Shown: one piece after another, positions 6,801-13,988 of the stretch | Numbering within the stretch: position 1 is the stretch's first letter | Layout: every line of letters starts with the position of its first letter | Assembly: GCA_011526395.1 (NCBI GenBank) | Contig: WTHW01000229.1 | Location: forward strand, 6,370 to 21,448 | DNA from: Alphaproteobacteria bacterium | GTDB taxonomy: Bacteria > Pseudomonadota > Alphaproteobacteria > Puniceispirillales > Puniceispirillaceae | Reading direction: 5' to 3' | Length of the DNA stretch: 15,079 bases | The notes under the pieces: generated by a model | The model's database searches: none | Seen by the model: only the letters and a program-made list of their open reading frames with translations | What the model was told of the DNA's origin: nothing | Program-made: the position numbers and the translations under genes

Positions 6801-7802
6801 TTAGCAATAACGCTCAGGGCCAAACCACTGATGCTCACTATAGCGATCACCATGCGCCCATCCAATTGGCAAAATGCGGTCAATCTCGCTCGCAACTTCC
6901 TCAGTCATGGTGAAGCCTGCGCCTGCAATCGCCTCATTCAGATGAGAGACATAACGTGTGCCAGGAATGGGGATGATATGATCTGATTGATGCAACAACC
7001 ACGCAATGGCAAGGCCAGCGGCTGTCAGGCCACAATCTTTTGCAAGGGCACGAAACGGCTCTGTCAACGCCACATTGGCAGATAAATTCGGCTCCATAAA
7101 TCGTGGGTTATTCACAAGGAACGGAATCGATTTTAACTTCTCCAAATCATGTGGCTTATCTGTCAATAAAGAGCGCGCGACTGGCGAGAAGGCAACAACG
7201 GCTGTGCCTAGCTCTGCACAAGTTTGCACCAACCCCAATTCAGGCGACCTGACCGATAGTGAATATTCAGATTGCACAGCCATGACAGGGTGGATGCTAT
7301 GCGCGCGCCGCAAGGATGAGGGCGCGATTTCTGAAAACCCAAAGCCTTTAATTTTACCTGCCTTGATAAAGCCAGCCAAAATTTCTGTGACATCCTCAAT
7401 CGGTGTCGCTGGGTCTCGTCTATGGACATAAAAACAATCAACAGCCTCTAGCCCCATTTTGCGAAGAGAGGCATCTAGCTGCTGTGTCAGATATTCCTTA
7501 TCATTGCGATGGGCGCGCTCTCCTTCTGGCGAGCGATAAATGCCTGCTTTTGTGGCAATTGAAAAATGCGCTTTCACCTCAGCGCTCGCAGATTTTAAAT
7601 AGCTGCCAATGCAATCTTCAGAAAATCCATTACCATAAATATCAGCTGTATCAATATGTGTGATGCCAGCCTCAAGACATCTATCTAAAATGGCATGCGC
7701 TTCTTTTTCAACGACAGGGCCATAGAAATTTGAAAATGACATAGCGCCAAATCCAATTGCAGATATCAAAGGGCCATCTTTACCAAGTTTGCGTTGTTCC
7801 AT
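6801..7802 (-). CDS. Aldo/keto reductase family oxidoreductase
   Basis: A NADPH-dependent carbonyl reductase with a TIM-barrel fold, in the cytoplasm; the substrate is unknown. The 333-residue length is standard. The catalytic tetrad is intact: D51 and Y56 in HIDTADIYG, K85 in ATKAG and H127 in YVHRRDP. The cofactor-binding C-terminal pattern IPGTRYVSHLNEAIAGA is present. The sequence resembles the general AKR11/AKR13 type of bacterial stress or detoxification reductase. ATG 7802 has AAGGA 9 bases upstream. The gene starts 43 bases after the zur stop in the same orientation, so it may be read through from the zinc operon. I see no strong terminator in that gap, only a weak AGATA/TATCT stem. 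Confidence 0.9.
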   Translation of the reverse strand: MEQRKLGKDGPLISAIGFGAMSFSNFYGPVVEKEAHAILDRCLEAGITHIDTADIYGNGFSEDCIGSYLKSASAEVKAHFSIATKAGIYRSPEGERAHRNDKEYLTQQLDASLRKMGLEAVDCFYVHRRDPATPIEDVTEILAGFIKAGKIKGFGFSEIAPSSLRRAHSIHPVMAVQSEYSLSVRSPELGLVQTCAELGTAVVAFSPVARSLLTDKPHDLEKLKSIPFLVNNPRFMEPNLSANVALTEPFRALAKDCGLTAAGLAIAWLLHQSDHIIPIPGTRYVSHLNEAIAGAGFTMTEEVASEIDRILPIGWAHGDRYSEHQWFGPERYC

Positions 7803-7845
7803 TTATCTCAATCCTTCACTCACATACCCTACAGATAGACTTATC

Positions 7846-8253
7846 TTAACTGCTTGCAACACAAGCGCTGCATTGCCCATAGATTTCGATAATGGACCTA
7901 TCAGGTTGAAACCCTGTATCAGTTGGCAAGGCCGTGATGGTTTCAGTCAGGCTATGGTCAAGATATTCAGTGACGTTGCCGCAGTCATTACAAATGGCAA
8001 AAATCGGCGTGCCATGATGATGATCATCACAACAAGCCATCCATGCATTCAGGCTTTCAATACGATGGACAAGGCCGCGATCAGCTAGCTGATTTAACGT
8101 ACGATACACCTGCAAAGGCGCCTTAAATCCTTTATCTCTCAACACTTCCAACAGCTGATAAGCACCAGCCGCTTGCCCGGCACTTCTTAACGCCTCTAGC
8201 ACCAATAGCTGGTTTTTGGTCAATGATGGGGTCGTTGAATCAGATTGGCTCAT
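7846..8253 (-). CDS. zur: Zinc-responsive Fur-family repressor Zur
   Basis: A DNA-binding repressor that, loaded with zinc, shuts off zinc-uptake genes. The protein has 135 residues. An N-terminal winged helix (about 12-66) includes KAPLQVYRTLNQLADRGLVHRI, a Zur/Fur recognition helix and wing. The C-terminal half has two structural-zinc pairs, C88-ND-C91 and C128-SA-C131. Candidate sensor-site residues are CCDDHHH (74-80) and H100. The Cys-rich layout and position make Zur more likely than Fur, Mur or PerR. It lies 7 bases after the znuB stop, so it is the third gene of a znuC-znuB-zur operon and probably represses itself through the boxes at 9918-9958. The Shine-Dalgarno is weak, which suggests translational coupling to znuB. 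Confidence 0.92.
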   Translation of the reverse strand: MSQSDSTTPSLTKNQLLVLEALRSAGQAAGAYQLLEVLRDKGFKAPLQVYRTLNQLADRGLVHRIESLNAWMACCDDHHHGTPIFAICNDCGNVTEYLDHSLTETITALPTDTGFQPDRSIIEIYGQCSACVASS

Positions 8254-8260
8254 GGCTTTT

Positions 8261-9091
8261 TCACTTCATCTCATCTGTGCGCGCATGCTTTGCTTTTCTC
8301 GATAATAAAGACGGCAATTTTATCAATGATAAGGCAAAACAGCTCATAGCCGCTACAACAATAGACGGGCCAGCTGGTGTATCCCATGCAAGAGAGCCAT
8401 TCAGCCCAAGAAGCACTGAAACCACCCCGATGAGTGAGGCCAAGAGTGCCATCTGTTCAGGCGAAGAGGCAAAGCGTCTCGCTGTTGCCGCAGGGATAAT
8501 CAGCAAGGCTGTGATCAATAACACGCCCACCAATTTCATTGATGCTGCAATGACAGCTGCCACAATGACCATAAAGATCGCATTGACAAATTGCGGCTTG
8601 ATACCTTCTGCAACGCTTAAATCATAATTCACAGTGGCCGCAAAAAGCCGGCGCCAAATCAGGCTGATAGCCGCAATAATAAGTGCGCCGCCTATCCAAA
8701 TCACAGCGATATCTGTCTTGCCTATCGCAAGGATATCACCAAATAAAAAGCCCATAAGATCAACGCGCACCCAAGTCATAAAGGCAAGCACCACAAGCCC
8801 TAATGCGAGTGAGGAATGCGCCAATAACCCAAGAAGCGCATCAGAGGACAGGCTGGCGCGTTTCTGCAAAAACAACAACATGAACGAGATAATCACACAG
8901 ATAGCAAACACAGTCAGCGTGACATTCACTTCTAGTAACAAAGCAATCGCCACACCAAGTAGCGCAGAATGCGATAAGGTATCTCCGAAATAGGCAAGCC
9001 TGCGCCAAATAATAAAGCACCCGATGGGTCCTGCAATGATCGCAACCCCAATCCCGCCTAGCAAAGCTCTTGTAAAAAAATCATCAAGCAT
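8261..9091 (-). CDS. znuB: Zinc ABC transporter permease ZnuB
   Basis: The inner-membrane channel of the ZnuABC high-affinity zinc importer (ABC-3 family). The protein has 276 residues and is very hydrophobic, with about eight predicted membrane helices by eye. Family patterns include IAGPIGCFIIWRRLAYFGDTLSHSALLG near the N-terminus and KLVGVLLITALLIIPAATAR late in the protein, a typical ABC-3 permease segment. The gene starts 28 bases after the znuC stop and ends 7 bases before zur. Manganese or iron could be carried by relatives of this family, but the neighbouring Zur and His-rich ZnuA make zinc the best call. Confidence 0.93.
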   Translation of the reverse strand: MLDDFFTRALLGGIGVAIIAGPIGCFIIWRRLAYFGDTLSHSALLGVAIALLLEVNVTLTVFAICVIISFMLLFLQKRASLSSDALLGLLAHSSLALGLVVLAFMTWVRVDLMGFLFGDILAIGKTDIAVIWIGGALIIAAISLIWRRLFAATVNYDLSVAEGIKPQFVNAIFMVIVAAVIAASMKLVGVLLITALLIIPAATARRFASSPEQMALLASLIGVVSVLLGLNGSLAWDTPAGPSIVVAAMSCFALSLIKLPSLLSRKAKHARTDEMK

Positions 9092-9119
9092 AATGCAACT
9101 AATCTATCTTTGTGTTTGG

Positions 9120-9857
9120 TTATGAATGATGGTGTTCAATGCGCCCATCAAGATGATGGTCATGATCATGATTATGTTCATAAAACGCCAATGATGATGC
9201 GGCATGTGTGCCAAATAAAGAGATAAATTCTTGGCTAGATGCCACATTGGCTGGCGTACCAGAACAGCACACATGACCGTTTAGGCAAATCACACGATCA
9301 GTGGTGGACATCACAACATGCAAATCATGCGAGATAAGCAAAACACCGCAATTTAATTTTGTTCTGATAGATTCAATCAGCTTATAGAGCGCAATCTCAC
9401 CGTTAAAATCAACACCTTGCACAGGCTCATCAAGCACCAGCAATTCAGGTTGCCTGATAATCGCTCTTGCCAGCAAAATACGTTGAAACTCACCACCTGA
9501 TAAATTGCTCATCTGCGTATCGCACAAATGAGCTGTCTGCGTTGCCTCTAGCGCCTCTTGCATTTGTGATTTACTTGCAGGGTTTGTCAGCGTCAAAAAC
9601 CGCTTTACGCTGAGCGGCAATGTCCAGTTGATATCAAGCTTCTGCGGCACGTAGCCAACAGACAGACCCTCTTTGCGCACAACCTCACCTTGATCAGCGC
9701 CCAAAATGCCTAACGCGACTTTGGCTGTGGTTGATTTGCCAGACCCATTTGGCCCAATCATCGTGACAATTTCACCAGCATCAACGCTCATGGTGACGCC
9801 TTTCACTAACCACTTATCAGCGCGTTTCACGCTCACATTTTCCAAAGATACCAGCAC
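9120..9857 (-). CDS. znuC: Zinc ABC transporter ATPase ZnuC, His-rich tail, GTG start
   Basis: The cytoplasmic ATPase that drives zinc import through ZnuB. The protein has 245 residues. ABC motifs are in order: Walker A GPNGSGKST (35-43), Q-loop Q72, signature LSGGE (119-123), Walker B LLVLDEP (D143/E144) and H-loop H177 in ISHDLH. The last 19 residues hold eight His (HNHDHDHH, then EHHH), a possible zinc buffer or sensor. The start is GTG at 9857, 8 bases after AAGGG. The frame closes 11 codons upstream with no ATG, so no longer ATG-started form exists. It is first in the minus-strand operon and faces znuA across the Zur boxes. Confidence 0.93.
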   Translation of the reverse strand: MLVSLENVSVKRADKWLVKGVTMSVDAGEIVTMIGPNGSGKSTTAKVALGILGADQGEVVRKEGLSVGYVPQKLDINWTLPLSVKRFLTLTNPASKSQMQEALEATQTAHLCDTQMSNLSGGEFQRILLARAIIRQPELLVLDEPVQGVDFNGEIALYKLIESIRTKLNCGVLLISHDLHVVMSTTDRVICLNGHVCCSGTPANVASSQEFISLFGTHAASSLAFYEHNHDHDHHLDGRIEHHHS

Positions 9858-9917
9858 CTGATTTGCCCTTTTTGACTGTCGCCAACATCATAACCGTAAA
9901 TTTATGATTGATAAAGT

Positions 9918-9958
9918 AAATGTTATAATATAACAGTGTATGTAATAATATAACATTT
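9918..9958. promoter_or_regulatory. Double Zur-box operator between znuC and znuA
   Basis: Box 1, TGTTATAATATAACA (9921-9935), is a perfect 7-1-7 palindrome. Box 2, TGTAATAATATAACA (9941-9955), is the same with one mismatch. Their centres are 20 bases apart, about two helical turns. The outer arms AAATGTTATA (9918-9927) and TATAACATTT (9949-9958) are perfect inverted 10-mers, so the two boxes also form one larger dyad. The pattern matches the known proteobacterial Zur box (GTTATA-N-TATAAC core). It lies between divergent znuC and znuA, so one site could control both. TATAAT within box 1 may double as a -10. Confidence 0.88.
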
Positions 9959-9972
9959 TAGTCAAATGACTA
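9959..9972. promoter_or_regulatory. Third palindrome downstream of the Zur boxes
   Basis: TAGTCA-aa-TGACTA is a perfect 6-2-6 palindrome directly after box 2 and 32 bases before the znuA start. Its sequence differs from a Zur box. It could be a site for another regulator, or a small hairpin in the znuA leader. Confidence 0.4.
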
Positions 9973-10004
9973 TCCATTGCTCATAGTGATTTCAGGAACA
10001 TTCA

Positions 10005-11075
10005 ATGAAGCTTTTAAAATCCTCCCTCATAGCATTTACAGTTTCAGCCACTAGCATTGGCTACGCCTATGCAGATATGAAGGTTGTGACCTCTATCAAG
10101 CCGATACATTCCCTTGTTGCCTCAGTCATGCAAGGCGCCGGCACACCAAGTTTGATTGTTGAGGGGGCGAATTCACCTCATAATTATGCTCTCAAACCTT
10201 CCCAAGCGCGCAATCTGCAAGAGGCCGATATCGTCTTCTGGATGGGTCATGATCTTGAAGCCTTCCTAGAAAGCGCAATTGAGACGATCGCCAAAGATGC
10301 TAAATCTGTATCCCTTATGGATAGTCATGGCATAACCAAGCTAGCCTTCCGTGAAGGCGGTGCCTTTGATGCACATGATCACGATGACCATGACGATCAT
10401 GATGAACATAAGCATGATGAACATGGCCACGACGATCATGACGAGCATAAGCATGATGAACATGGCCACGACGATCATGACGAACATAAGCATGATAAAC
10501 ATGGCCACGACGATCATGAAGAGCATGACAGTCACGAAGGTCATAATCATGGGGCGTTTGACCCGCATTTGTGGCTGGATCCACAAAATGCCAAAAAGCT
10601 GGTTCATGAAATCGAAGAGCATCTTGCAGAGATAGACCCTGCCAATGCCGCCCTCTATGAGGCAAACGCTGCCAATCTGATGACACAGCTAGATGCTTTA
10701 ACAACAGAGCTAACCGCAGAATTAGCGCCTGTGTCTGATAAAGGGTACATCGTCTTTCATGATGCCTATCAATATTTTGAAAATCGCTTTGGCCTATCAG
10801 CGGTTGGTGCGATTACCATTTCACCAGAAGTCGCACCGGGTGCAGATCGTATCAGAGAGTTACAAGAAGAAGTGCGCAACGCACATGCTATCTGCGTCTT
10901 CTCTGAGCCGCAATTCCAGCCAAAAATGGTACAACTTGTGACAGAAAACACAAATGCAGGAACAGCTGTTCTAGACCCGCTTGGTGCGTCCCTTGAAAAA
11001 GGGCCAGATCTTTATGTGACCCTTATGCGCACGATGGCACAGACAATTAAATCCTGCCTCTCATCACATAGCTAG
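10005..11075 (+). CDS. znuA: Periplasmic zinc-binding protein ZnuA with long His/Asp-rich loop
   Basis: Captures zinc in the periplasm and hands it to ZnuBC. The protein has 356 residues, longer than a minimal ZnuA because of its loop. A signal peptide is present (MKLLKSSLIAFTVSA), with likely cleavage after AYA at residue 23. Predicted metal ligands are H59 (SPHNYALKPSQ), H188 (DPHLWLDP), H252 (FHDAYQYF) and D324 (LDPLG). Residues 124-182 form the flexible charged loop, with 23 His in 59 residues, mostly in three 13-residue repeats. AGGA sits 7 bases before the ATG. The gene diverges from znuC behind two Zur boxes, so repression by zinc is expected. Its TAG stop shares CTAG with the opposing hisI stop. 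Confidence 0.95.
   Translation: MKLLKSSLIAFTVSATSIGYAYADMKVVTSIKPIHSLVASVMQGAGTPSLIVEGANSPHNYALKPSQARNLQEADIVFWMGHDLEAFLESAIETIAKDAKSVSLMDSHGITKLAFREGGAFDAHDHDDHDDHDEHKHDEHGHDDHDEHKHDEHGHDDHDEHKHDKHGHDDHEEHDSHEGHNHGAFDPHLWLDPQNAKKLVHEIEEHLAEIDPANAALYEANAANLMTQLDALTTELTAELAPVSDKGYIVFHDAYQYFENRFGLSAVGAITISPEVAPGADRIRELQEEVRNAHAICVFSEPQFQPKMVQLVTENTNAGTAVLDPLGASLEKGPDLYVTLMRTMAQTIKSCLSSHS
10413..10529 (+). repeat. 39-base tandem repeat, three copies, inside znuA
   Basis: Copies at 10413-10451, 10452-10490 and 10491-10529 each encode 13 residues of the form HDEHGHDDHDEHK; the third is diverged at its end (HDKHGHDDHEEHD). A partial unit lies just upstream (10389-10412). The period is a multiple of three, so copy-number change would lengthen or shorten the metal loop without a frameshift. 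The first two copies differ by one base, suggesting recent duplication. Confidence 0.95.
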
Positions 11076-11434
11076 TCTTTGAGTGATGTGAAAAAACAAC
11101 TGCGCGCGCCTGTATGACAGGCCGCGCCAACCTGATCAATCTTCAATAAAATTGTATCACCATCACAATCTATCTCGATGGATTTGATATGTTGGCTATG
11201 GCCAGATGTATCACCTTTGCGCCAAAAAGCTTGGCGAGATCGCGACCAATAACAGGCGCGTTTTGTGGCGATCGTCTCTTCCAATGTTTCTTTTGTCATC
11301 CATGCCATCATCAACACTTCATTTGTGTCATATTGCTGTGCGATCGCTGGGACAAGGCCATCATCGTTAAAACGCACTAACGCCATAAATTCTTGCGCTG
11401 ATAGCTGTTCATTTTGACCGGAATCATTCCCCAT
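11072..11434 (-). CDS. hisI: Phosphoribosyl-AMP cyclohydrolase HisI
   Basis: Third step of histidine synthesis: opens the purine ring of phosphoribosyl-AMP in the cytoplasm. The protein has 120 residues, the monofunctional size without the HisE pyrophosphohydrolase domain. Family motifs are NEVLMMAWM (38-46), YWSRSRQAFWRKGDTSGH (62-79), DCDGDT (89-94) and ACHTGARSCFF (105-115). Zinc ligands are predicted as C90, C106 and C113, and the magnesium aspartates as D89, D91 and D93. ATG 11434 has AGGAGA 6 bases upstream, one of the best Shine-Dalgarno sites here. It stands alone, apart from other his genes, and converges on znuA with overlapping stops. Confidence 0.96.
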   Translation of the reverse strand: MGNDSGQNEQLSAQEFMALVRFNDDGLVPAIAQQYDTNEVLMMAWMTKETLEETIATKRACYWSRSRQAFWRKGDTSGHSQHIKSIEIDCDGDTILLKIDQVGAACHTGARSCFFTSLKD

Positions 11435-11496
11435 TTTTATTCTCCTATATTAGGACAGAAAGCTACGGAATTAGGATATTTGATCGCCCAATACTG

Positions 11497-11508
11497 TATC
11501 AGATGATA
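11497..11508. promoter_or_regulatory. Short inverted repeat before the carnitine operon
   Basis: TATCA-ga-TGATA lies in the 119-base gap between hisI and the BKACE gene, about 45 bases before the BKACE start. It could be an operator for a carnitine-responsive regulator, but no regulator gene is in the window and the arms are only 5 bp. No convincing -35/-10 pair was found here. Confidence 0.25.
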
Positions 11509-11540
11509 ACATGTAGTGTAACCATATATTCTAAGGTTTT

Positions 11541-11547
11541 AAAGGGG
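11541..11547 (+). promoter_or_regulatory. Shine-Dalgarno deciding the BKACE start
   Basis: AAAGGGG lies 6 bases before ATG 11554. The frame is open back to ATG 11503, but that start has no comparable site and adds residues absent from the family. Confidence 0.6.
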
Positions 11548-11553
11548 CTAATC

Positions 11554-12474
11554 ATGCCATTATCAATGCGTAAATCTGTATTCATCACAGCTGCCATCAC
11601 AGGTTCTGGCGGCACCCAAGATAGAAGCCCGCTTGTCCCGCGCTCACCACAACAAATCGCAGAGGCCGCGATTGACGCTGCCAAAGCTGGTGCGGCTGTC
11701 GTCCACTGCCATGTGCGCGACCCTGAAACTGGCAAACCATCACGTGATTTAGCTCTTTACCGCGAAGTCACAGACAGAATAAGAGACAGCGAAACAGATG
11801 TTGTTCTAAACCTAACTGCTGGTATGGGTGGTGATATGGTCTTTGGCTCATCTGAGAACCCGCTTCCTTTAAATCCAGATGCAACAGATATGATTGGCGC
11901 TGCTGAAAGAGTGGCACATGTCGCAGAATGTTTGCCTGAAATTTGCACACTTGATTGTGGCACAATGAATTTCGCCGAAGCTGATTATGTGATGACAAAT
12001 ACACCTGGCATGTTGCGTGATATGGCAAAACGCATGACAGAGCTTGGCGTGCGCCCTGAAATCGAAGCCTTTGATACAGGCCATCTATGGTTTGCAAAAC
12101 AGCTTGTTGAAGAGGGGCTTATCGAAGATCCTGTCATGGTGCAATTATGTATGGGTGTGCCATGGGGTGCGCCAGATGATATGAATACCTTCATGGCGAT
12201 GGTCAATAATGTGCCATCTAATTGGACATTCTCTGCCTTTTCAATTGGTCGTCATCAAATGCCATTTGTTGCCGCCGCCACACTTGCAGGCGGCAATGTC
12301 CGTGTTGGTCTAGAAGATAATTTATGGCTCTCAAAAGGTGTATTGGCAACAAACGCACAGCTTGTTGAAAAAGCAGCCTCTATCATCACAAATTTAGGTC
12401 CAACCCTTATGAGTCCAGCAGAGGTAAGAGACGAGCTAGCCCTTGTAAAGCGCGCGCCAGTTGATATCAGATAA
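11554..12474 (+). CDS. BKACE (DUF849) enzyme, probably 3-dehydrocarnitine cleavage
   Basis: Family chemistry: a beta-keto acid plus acetyl-CoA gives acetoacetate plus a new acyl-CoA. Here the likely substrate is 3-dehydrocarnitine, giving betainyl-CoA, because the next gene encodes carnitine dehydrogenase fused to a thioesterase. The protein has 306 residues. The N-terminal strand is FITAAITGSGG. The metal-binding pair is H51 and H53 in VVHCHVRDPETG, and the third ligand is probably E254 in VRVGLEDNLW. MGVPWGAPDD and the RHQMPF segment shape the active site in this family. ATG 11554 was chosen for its Shine-Dalgarno. It leads a plus-strand operon, 33 bases before the dehydrogenase gene. The substrate is inferred from context; other BKACE members act on different keto acids. 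It would match CdhC of Pseudomonas carnitine catabolism. Confidence 0.9.
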   Translation: MPLSMRKSVFITAAITGSGGTQDRSPLVPRSPQQIAEAAIDAAKAGAAVVHCHVRDPETGKPSRDLALYREVTDRIRDSETDVVLNLTAGMGGDMVFGSSENPLPLNPDATDMIGAAERVAHVAECLPEICTLDCGTMNFAEADYVMTNTPGMLRDMAKRMTELGVRPEIEAFDTGHLWFAKQLVEEGLIEDPVMVQLCMGVPWGAPDDMNTFMAMVNNVPSNWTFSAFSIGRHQMPFVAAATLAGGNVRVGLEDNLWLSKGVLATNAQLVEKAASIITNLGPTLMSPAEVRDELALVKRAPVDIR

Positions 12475-12507
12475 TATCAGTTAAAAATAAGCCAATAGGA
12501 TAGTTTG

Positions 12508-13974
12508 ATGAATAAGATTGCAGCGATAATTGGTGGCGGTGTTATTGGTGGCGGCTGGACAGCGCGTTTCTTGCTGGCTGGCTGGGACGTTATTGTGTTT
12601 GATACAGACCCACAGTCAGAGCGCAAAATCTCTGAGGTGATGAAAAATGCACGCGCCTCTGCCCCCTATCTGATAGATGGCGAAATGCCTGCTGAAGGCA
12701 AACTAAGCTTTGCCAAAACACTAGAAGAGGCGGTATCACAAGCAAGCTGGATTCAAGAATCTGTGCCAGAGCGCCCTGATATCAAACGCGTTGTCTACTG
12801 CCAAATTCAAGTAGCCTGCTCCAAAGAGGCGCTTATCGGCTCCTCCACATCAGGCTTCACCCCAACTGAGTTGCAAGAAGGTGCATCTGACCCTTCACAG
12901 ATTGTGGTCACGCACCCTTATAATCCTGTCTATCTTTTGCCCCTTGTTGAATTGGTGGCATCACCTGCGACAAGCGATGAGCAAATTGCACGTGCTAAAG
13001 AGATATTATCATCCATCTCAATGAAGCCTGTTCACATCAAGGGTGAAATTGACGCTCATGTGGGTGACAGATTGCTTGAGGCTGTCTGGCGCGAGGCGCT
13101 ATGGCTTATCAATGATGATATCGCTACCACAGATGTGATAGATGATATCATGACACACAGCTTTGGTTTGCGTTGGGCACAGATGGGCTTGTTCGAAACC
13201 TACCGCGTTGCTGGTGGTGAGGCAGGTATGCGTCATTTCATCACCCAATTTGGCCCTGCCTTGGCATGGCCATGGACAAAATTGATGGATGTGCCAGAGC
13301 TAACAGACGAGCTGATTGATAAAATCGCCTCACAATCTGATGCCCAATCAGGCGCCCATTCTATTCGCGAGCTTGAAGCGATAAGAGATAAAAACCTCAT
13401 CTCCTTTTTGCGCTCTTTGAAATCACATAATTGGGCAGCTGGCGCCTTTTTGAATGAAGTGGATGCCGCACGAAAAGCATCATCAAACGGCCTTTCAGAT
13501 CCCGATCTGACAAAGCCGCTTGCGCTTCATAAAGGGCGTGTAATGCCAGATTGGATAGATTATAACGGCCATATGACAGAATATCGTTATGGCCATGTTT
13601 TCAGTGATGCCACAGATGCTGTCTTAACAGCTGGCGGTATGGACAAAAATTATCTTGATAAAGGCTATAGCTTTTACACAGTTGAAACCCATATTCGTCA
13701 CTTGGGTGAGATGGCTTTGGGTGATGAATACACCACAACAAGCCAAATCATCTTATGGGATGGCAAAAAGCTTCATCTTATCCACGAGATGAAAAATAAA
13801 GATGGCGATATCGTCGCAACTGGCGAGCATATGCTATTGCATGTGGATCAGAATAAAGGCGCGAGCGCACTGGCACACGCACCTGTATCAGACGGGCTCG
13901 CAAAACTTGCAAAGGCACATGAAGCCCTTGCGATACCAGATTATAGCGGCAGGTCTGTTGGCGTTAAAAAATAA
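12508..13974 (+). CDS. lcdH: Carnitine 3-dehydrogenase fused to a hotdog (betainyl-CoA) thioesterase
   Basis: A bifunctional cytoplasmic enzyme of 488 residues. The N-terminal part (about 1-320) belongs to the 3-hydroxyacyl-CoA dehydrogenase family. It has the NAD-binding GGGVIG at 9-14, a late Rossmann segment with ESVPERPDIKR, and the catalytic His in THPYNPVYLLPLVELV (H136). It should oxidise L-carnitine to 3-dehydrocarnitine. The C-terminal part (about 336-475) is a 4-hydroxybenzoyl-CoA-type thioesterase with DYNGHM (351-356), expected to release glycine betaine from betainyl-CoA. Thus both reactions flanking the BKACE step sit on one chain. TTG 12505 precedes ATG 12508 in frame; the ATG has AGGA 7 bases upstream. 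The next gene begins 14 bases after the stop. Confidence 0.92.
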   Translation: MNKIAAIIGGGVIGGGWTARFLLAGWDVIVFDTDPQSERKISEVMKNARASAPYLIDGEMPAEGKLSFAKTLEEAVSQASWIQESVPERPDIKRVVYCQIQVACSKEALIGSSTSGFTPTELQEGASDPSQIVVTHPYNPVYLLPLVELVASPATSDEQIARAKEILSSISMKPVHIKGEIDAHVGDRLLEAVWREALWLINDDIATTDVIDDIMTHSFGLRWAQMGLFETYRVAGGEAGMRHFITQFGPALAWPWTKLMDVPELTDELIDKIASQSDAQSGAHSIRELEAIRDKNLISFLRSLKSHNWAAGAFLNEVDAARKASSNGLSDPDLTKPLALHKGRVMPDWIDYNGHMTEYRYGHVFSDATDAVLTAGGMDKNYLDKGYSFYTVETHIRHLGEMALGDEYTTTSQIILWDGKKLHLIHEMKNKDGDIVATGEHMLLHVDQNKGASALAHAPVSDGLAKLAKAHEALAIPDYSGRSVGVKK

Positions 13975-13988
13975 GTGAGGGTAGCAAT

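Noticed and set aside
7006..7431. 141-codon open frame on the plus strand
   Set aside because: It lies wholly inside the aldo/keto reductase gene, which has an intact catalytic tetrad; the antisense product resembles nothing and has no good ribosome site.
7833..7846. AGATA/TATCT stem between zur and the aldo/keto reductase gene as a terminator
   Set aside because: Only five A/T-rich pairs and no U-tract; too weak to end transcription, so read-through remains possible.
10413..10529. Regular repeats that might be taken for a CRISPR array
   Set aside because: The 39-base units are directly adjacent with no spacers and encode an in-frame His/Asp repeat.
10315..10704. Long open frames on both strands across the ZnuA His-rich region
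   Set aside because: They arise from low-complexity CAT/GAC codons of the repeat read in other frames; ZnuA explains the DNA fully.
11503..11553. ATG 11503 as the BKACE start
   Set aside because: It would add 17 residues unlike the family N-terminus and lacks a Shine-Dalgarno, while ATG 11554 has AAAGGGG at ideal spacing.
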